NCBI GenBank assembly: GCA_003151115.1
Contig: PLWS01000002.1
Location: 558,001-622,000 of the forward strand
Source: Vulcanimicrobiota bacterium
GTDB lineage: Bacteria > Vulcanimicrobiota > Vulcanimicrobiia > Vulcanimicrobiales > Vulcanimicrobiaceae
Length of the DNA: 64,000 nucleotides
Direction of reading: 5' to 3'
Position numbers and translations under genes: made by a program. Below, one piece after another: positions 62,848-64,000 of the stretch; positions within the stretch are counted from its first letter, which is position 1; every line of letters starts with the position of its first letter. The notes beneath the pieces are model-generated. The model did not search any database and had not been told where the DNA came from. It was given only the letters and a program-made list of their open reading frames with translations.

Positions 62848-62997
62848 GGTTGCAATTTGGTTGCAGTCGGCCGCAACCGCACGTGCCCAGGTGTGACCCT
62901 GCGCGACCACAAAGCCTCGATCTCACGCTCGTCGAAGACCCATAGCGACCCTTGGTAACCGCTACTTGACCGATTCGATTCCGTTGGCGCTACCAAG
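62848..62997. repeat. 150-bp direct repeat, copy B
   Basis: Second copy of the unit at 61535-61684, same length and orientation. It differs at scattered single bases, so the duplication is not very recent or was under no selection. Confidence 0.8.
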
Positions 62998-63163
62998 TTT
63001 GTCCTTAGTTTACGGGCCTCTCTTCCTTTTTATAAGGGTGTGCGGGTGACCGTCTGGTGACCCCCGCGTTTGACCCCCACCACATCCCGCTAGATACATT
63101 TAAACTGTTGCTAAACCACCCCATCCACGAGCGTTTTAGAACTCGCCGCACGCGTGCCGGGTT

Positions 63164-63208
63164 CTGTTAATCAGCGGGTCGTTGGTTCGAGTCCAACATC
63201 CGGAGCCA
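63164..63208 (+). repeat. Attachment core, right copy (tRNA-Asn 3' end)
   Basis: 45 bases, CTGTTAATCAGCGGGTCGTT to GGAGCCA, identical to the tRNA-Asn 3' part except for one base (T instead of C at 63179). No D-arm or 5' acceptor precedes it, so it is not a tRNA gene. It marks the right end of the first island and the left end of the element with the integrase. Confidence 0.85.
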
Positions 63209-63213
63209 TATAG

Positions 63214-63252
63214 GAGCCTGCCAAATAAGGGTTTTTGGCAGGCTCTTTATTT
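63214..63252 (+). terminator. Hairpin beyond the attachment core
   Basis: GAGCCTGCCA pairs with TGGCAGGCTC (10 bp) across a 12-base loop, followed by TTTATTTG. Confidence 0.65.
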
Positions 63253-63380
63253 GTCCCACAGAGCGATTTCAATTTGGCTGCACATTTGGCTGCATAACGG
63301 ATGCACTTTTTCACCCGTTCCGGTGGACGGACGTGGATTCCGTTCGGGGTGGAACTCCGGCTGCAGGCGATACCTAGTAT

Positions 63381-63581
63381 GTGAAAGACTACAACCAACC
63401 CCCGCTCGCCGTCACGGTCGAACAGGCCGCGACTATGCTCAGCCTGAGCCGTGCGAAAGTGTATTTGCTCATGGACGAAGGGCGACTCGACTACATCAAG
63501 ATCGATACCGCTCGACGTGTCCCCGTCGATGCGATCTACGAATTTGTAGAACAGCATCGCAAACGCGCAACGGCTTCGTAG
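63381..63581 (+). CDS. Excisionase-like helix-turn-helix protein
   Basis: 66 residues from GTG 63381. The pattern LAVTVEQAATMLSLSRAKVY, LLMDEGRLDYIKIDTARRVP and VDAIYEFVEQHRK is the HTH_17/excisionase (MerR-like) fold used by Xis proteins to bend DNA next to attachment sites. It lies 172 bases after the attachment core and 18 bases before the integrase, in the usual xis-int order. It probably controls the direction of recombination for the second element. Confidence 0.85.
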   Translation: MKDYNQPPLAVTVEQAATMLSLSRAKVYLLMDEGRLDYIKIDTARRVPVDAIYEFVEQHRKRATAS

Positions 63582-63599
63582 ACGCTCGCAGGTATTACA

Positions 63600-64000
63600 A
63601 TGGCTGATCGCAGGCGCGGCCGATTTGAAGGCTCAGTGTATGAGCGTGAGTACCGGCGTCAAGATGGATCGATCTATCGGCGCTGGTGTGCTTGCGAATC
63701 CGTGCGGCTTGATAATGGGCGGGTTGTGCGGGTTACGGCAAGCGATCCAAGCAAATGCGCCGCTATCGCCAAAGTGCAAGAGACCAAGAAGGCCGTTCGC
63801 CAACGTCAGGAAAGGCCGGATCGGACTCGGACTACTCTAGCCGCCTATCTCGAACGCTGGTTAAAATCGTACGTCGAGAACGAGGTTGAAGAAACGACCT
63901 TCGTTTCATATCGAGGGATTATCCGGAAACACATCGTTCCGTATATTGGTCAAGTACGCCTGACCGATCTACGGACGCTGGATGTTCGAGCGCAAGTATT
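63600..64000 (+). CDS. int: Tyrosine integrase, N-terminal part (runs off window)
   Basis: Starts ATG 63600 and remains open to the window end (133 codons). The first 70 residues, RRRGRFEGSVYEREYRRQDG and IYRRWCACESVRLDNGRVVR, look like an arm-binding domain; then TLAAYLERWLKSYVENEVEE, TTFVSYRGIIRKHIVPYIGQ and VRLTDLRTLDVRAQV match the SAM-like core-binding domain of phage integrases. The catalytic domain lies beyond the window. It reads away from the tRNA-Asn attachment core and would catalyse insertion at tRNA-Asn. Confidence 0.9.
   Translation, partial: MADRRRGRFEGSVYEREYRRQDGSIYRRWCACESVRLDNGRVVRVTASDPSKCAAIAKVQETKKAVRQRQERPDRTRTTLAAYLERWLKSYVENEVEETTFVSYRGIIRKHIVPYIGQVRLTDLRTLDVRAQV

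Noticed and set aside
63171-63557. Minus-strand frame of 128 residues ending APDVGLEPTTR
   Set aside because: The tail is the complement of the tRNA-Asn 3' end, a well-known false protein ending, and the rest overlaps the excisionase-like gene without any recognisable fold.

Overview
The window is GC-rich, gene-dense bacterial chromosome from a diderm. Gram-negative-type envelope features are a heptose epimerase for LPS (hldD), a TonB-dependent receptor, an outer-membrane porin-cytochrome and a RpoE-type sigma/anti-sigma/RseB-like triad. Alongside these are traits more familiar from Terrabacteria-like lineages: an hrcA-dnaJ pair with a CIRCE element, YmdB next to SpoVS, and a tRNA-Leu(UAA) group I intron. 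The combination and the very short translationally coupled genes would fit an uncultured phylum such as Eremiobacterota (WPS-2). That placement is inference, because no rRNA is present in the window.

Layout. 1-6.7 kb is an accessory stretch: a cut-off gene, a membrane glycosyltransferase-like protein (DUF2723), a beta-propeller lipoprotein, several orphan small proteins and dispersed GC-rich repeats, ending at an initiator tRNA with its terminator. 6.8-13.1 kb is a run of coupled genes: adenosine deaminase, DtxR/MntR regulator, rhomboid protease, DinG helicase, S1/P1 nuclease and a repeat-containing secreted protein. acs runs on the opposite strand. 15.3-23.7 kb is a long housekeeping operon: a TlpA-like thioredoxin with an apparent frameshift, CIRCE, hrcA, dnaJ, rsmE, a polyprenol-phosphate sugar transferase, accD, accA, an FtsB-like protein, an S1-domain protein and a Ppx/GppA phosphatase. 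23.7-26.5 kb (minus strand) holds an H1-like basic protein with a small partner, then a coupled trio of LigD polymerase domain, alpha/beta hydrolase and phosphoribosyltransferase.

26.6-31.6 kb carries small envelope/stress proteins, the intron-containing tRNA-Leu(UAA), a HAD phosphatase, a lipase-like hydrolase and an XRE regulator/membrane-protein pair with a strong palindromic operator. 31.7-39 kb holds an outer-membrane protein, etfBA, a TPR protein, an HDAC-like deacetylase and the sigma-factor triad. 40.3-50.2 kb is one long minus-strand operon apparently devoted to redox-metal handling: two-haem porin-cytochrome fusion, multicopper oxidase, membrane protein, TonB receptor, permease, hldD, His-rich protein and SCO1-like protein.

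50.9-57.2 kb is conserved: ymdB, spoVS, a PHP phosphoesterase, a cyclodeaminase-like protein, ahcY and metK. From the tRNA-Asn at 57.25 kb onward the DNA is mobile. An island of 5.8 kb carries integrase and IS1380 remnants, PPK2, a proton-type P-ATPase and an aldo/keto reductase framed by 150-bp direct repeats. It ends in a 45-bp copy of the tRNA-Asn 3' end. A second element starts there with an excisionase-like gene and a tyrosine integrase that runs off the window.
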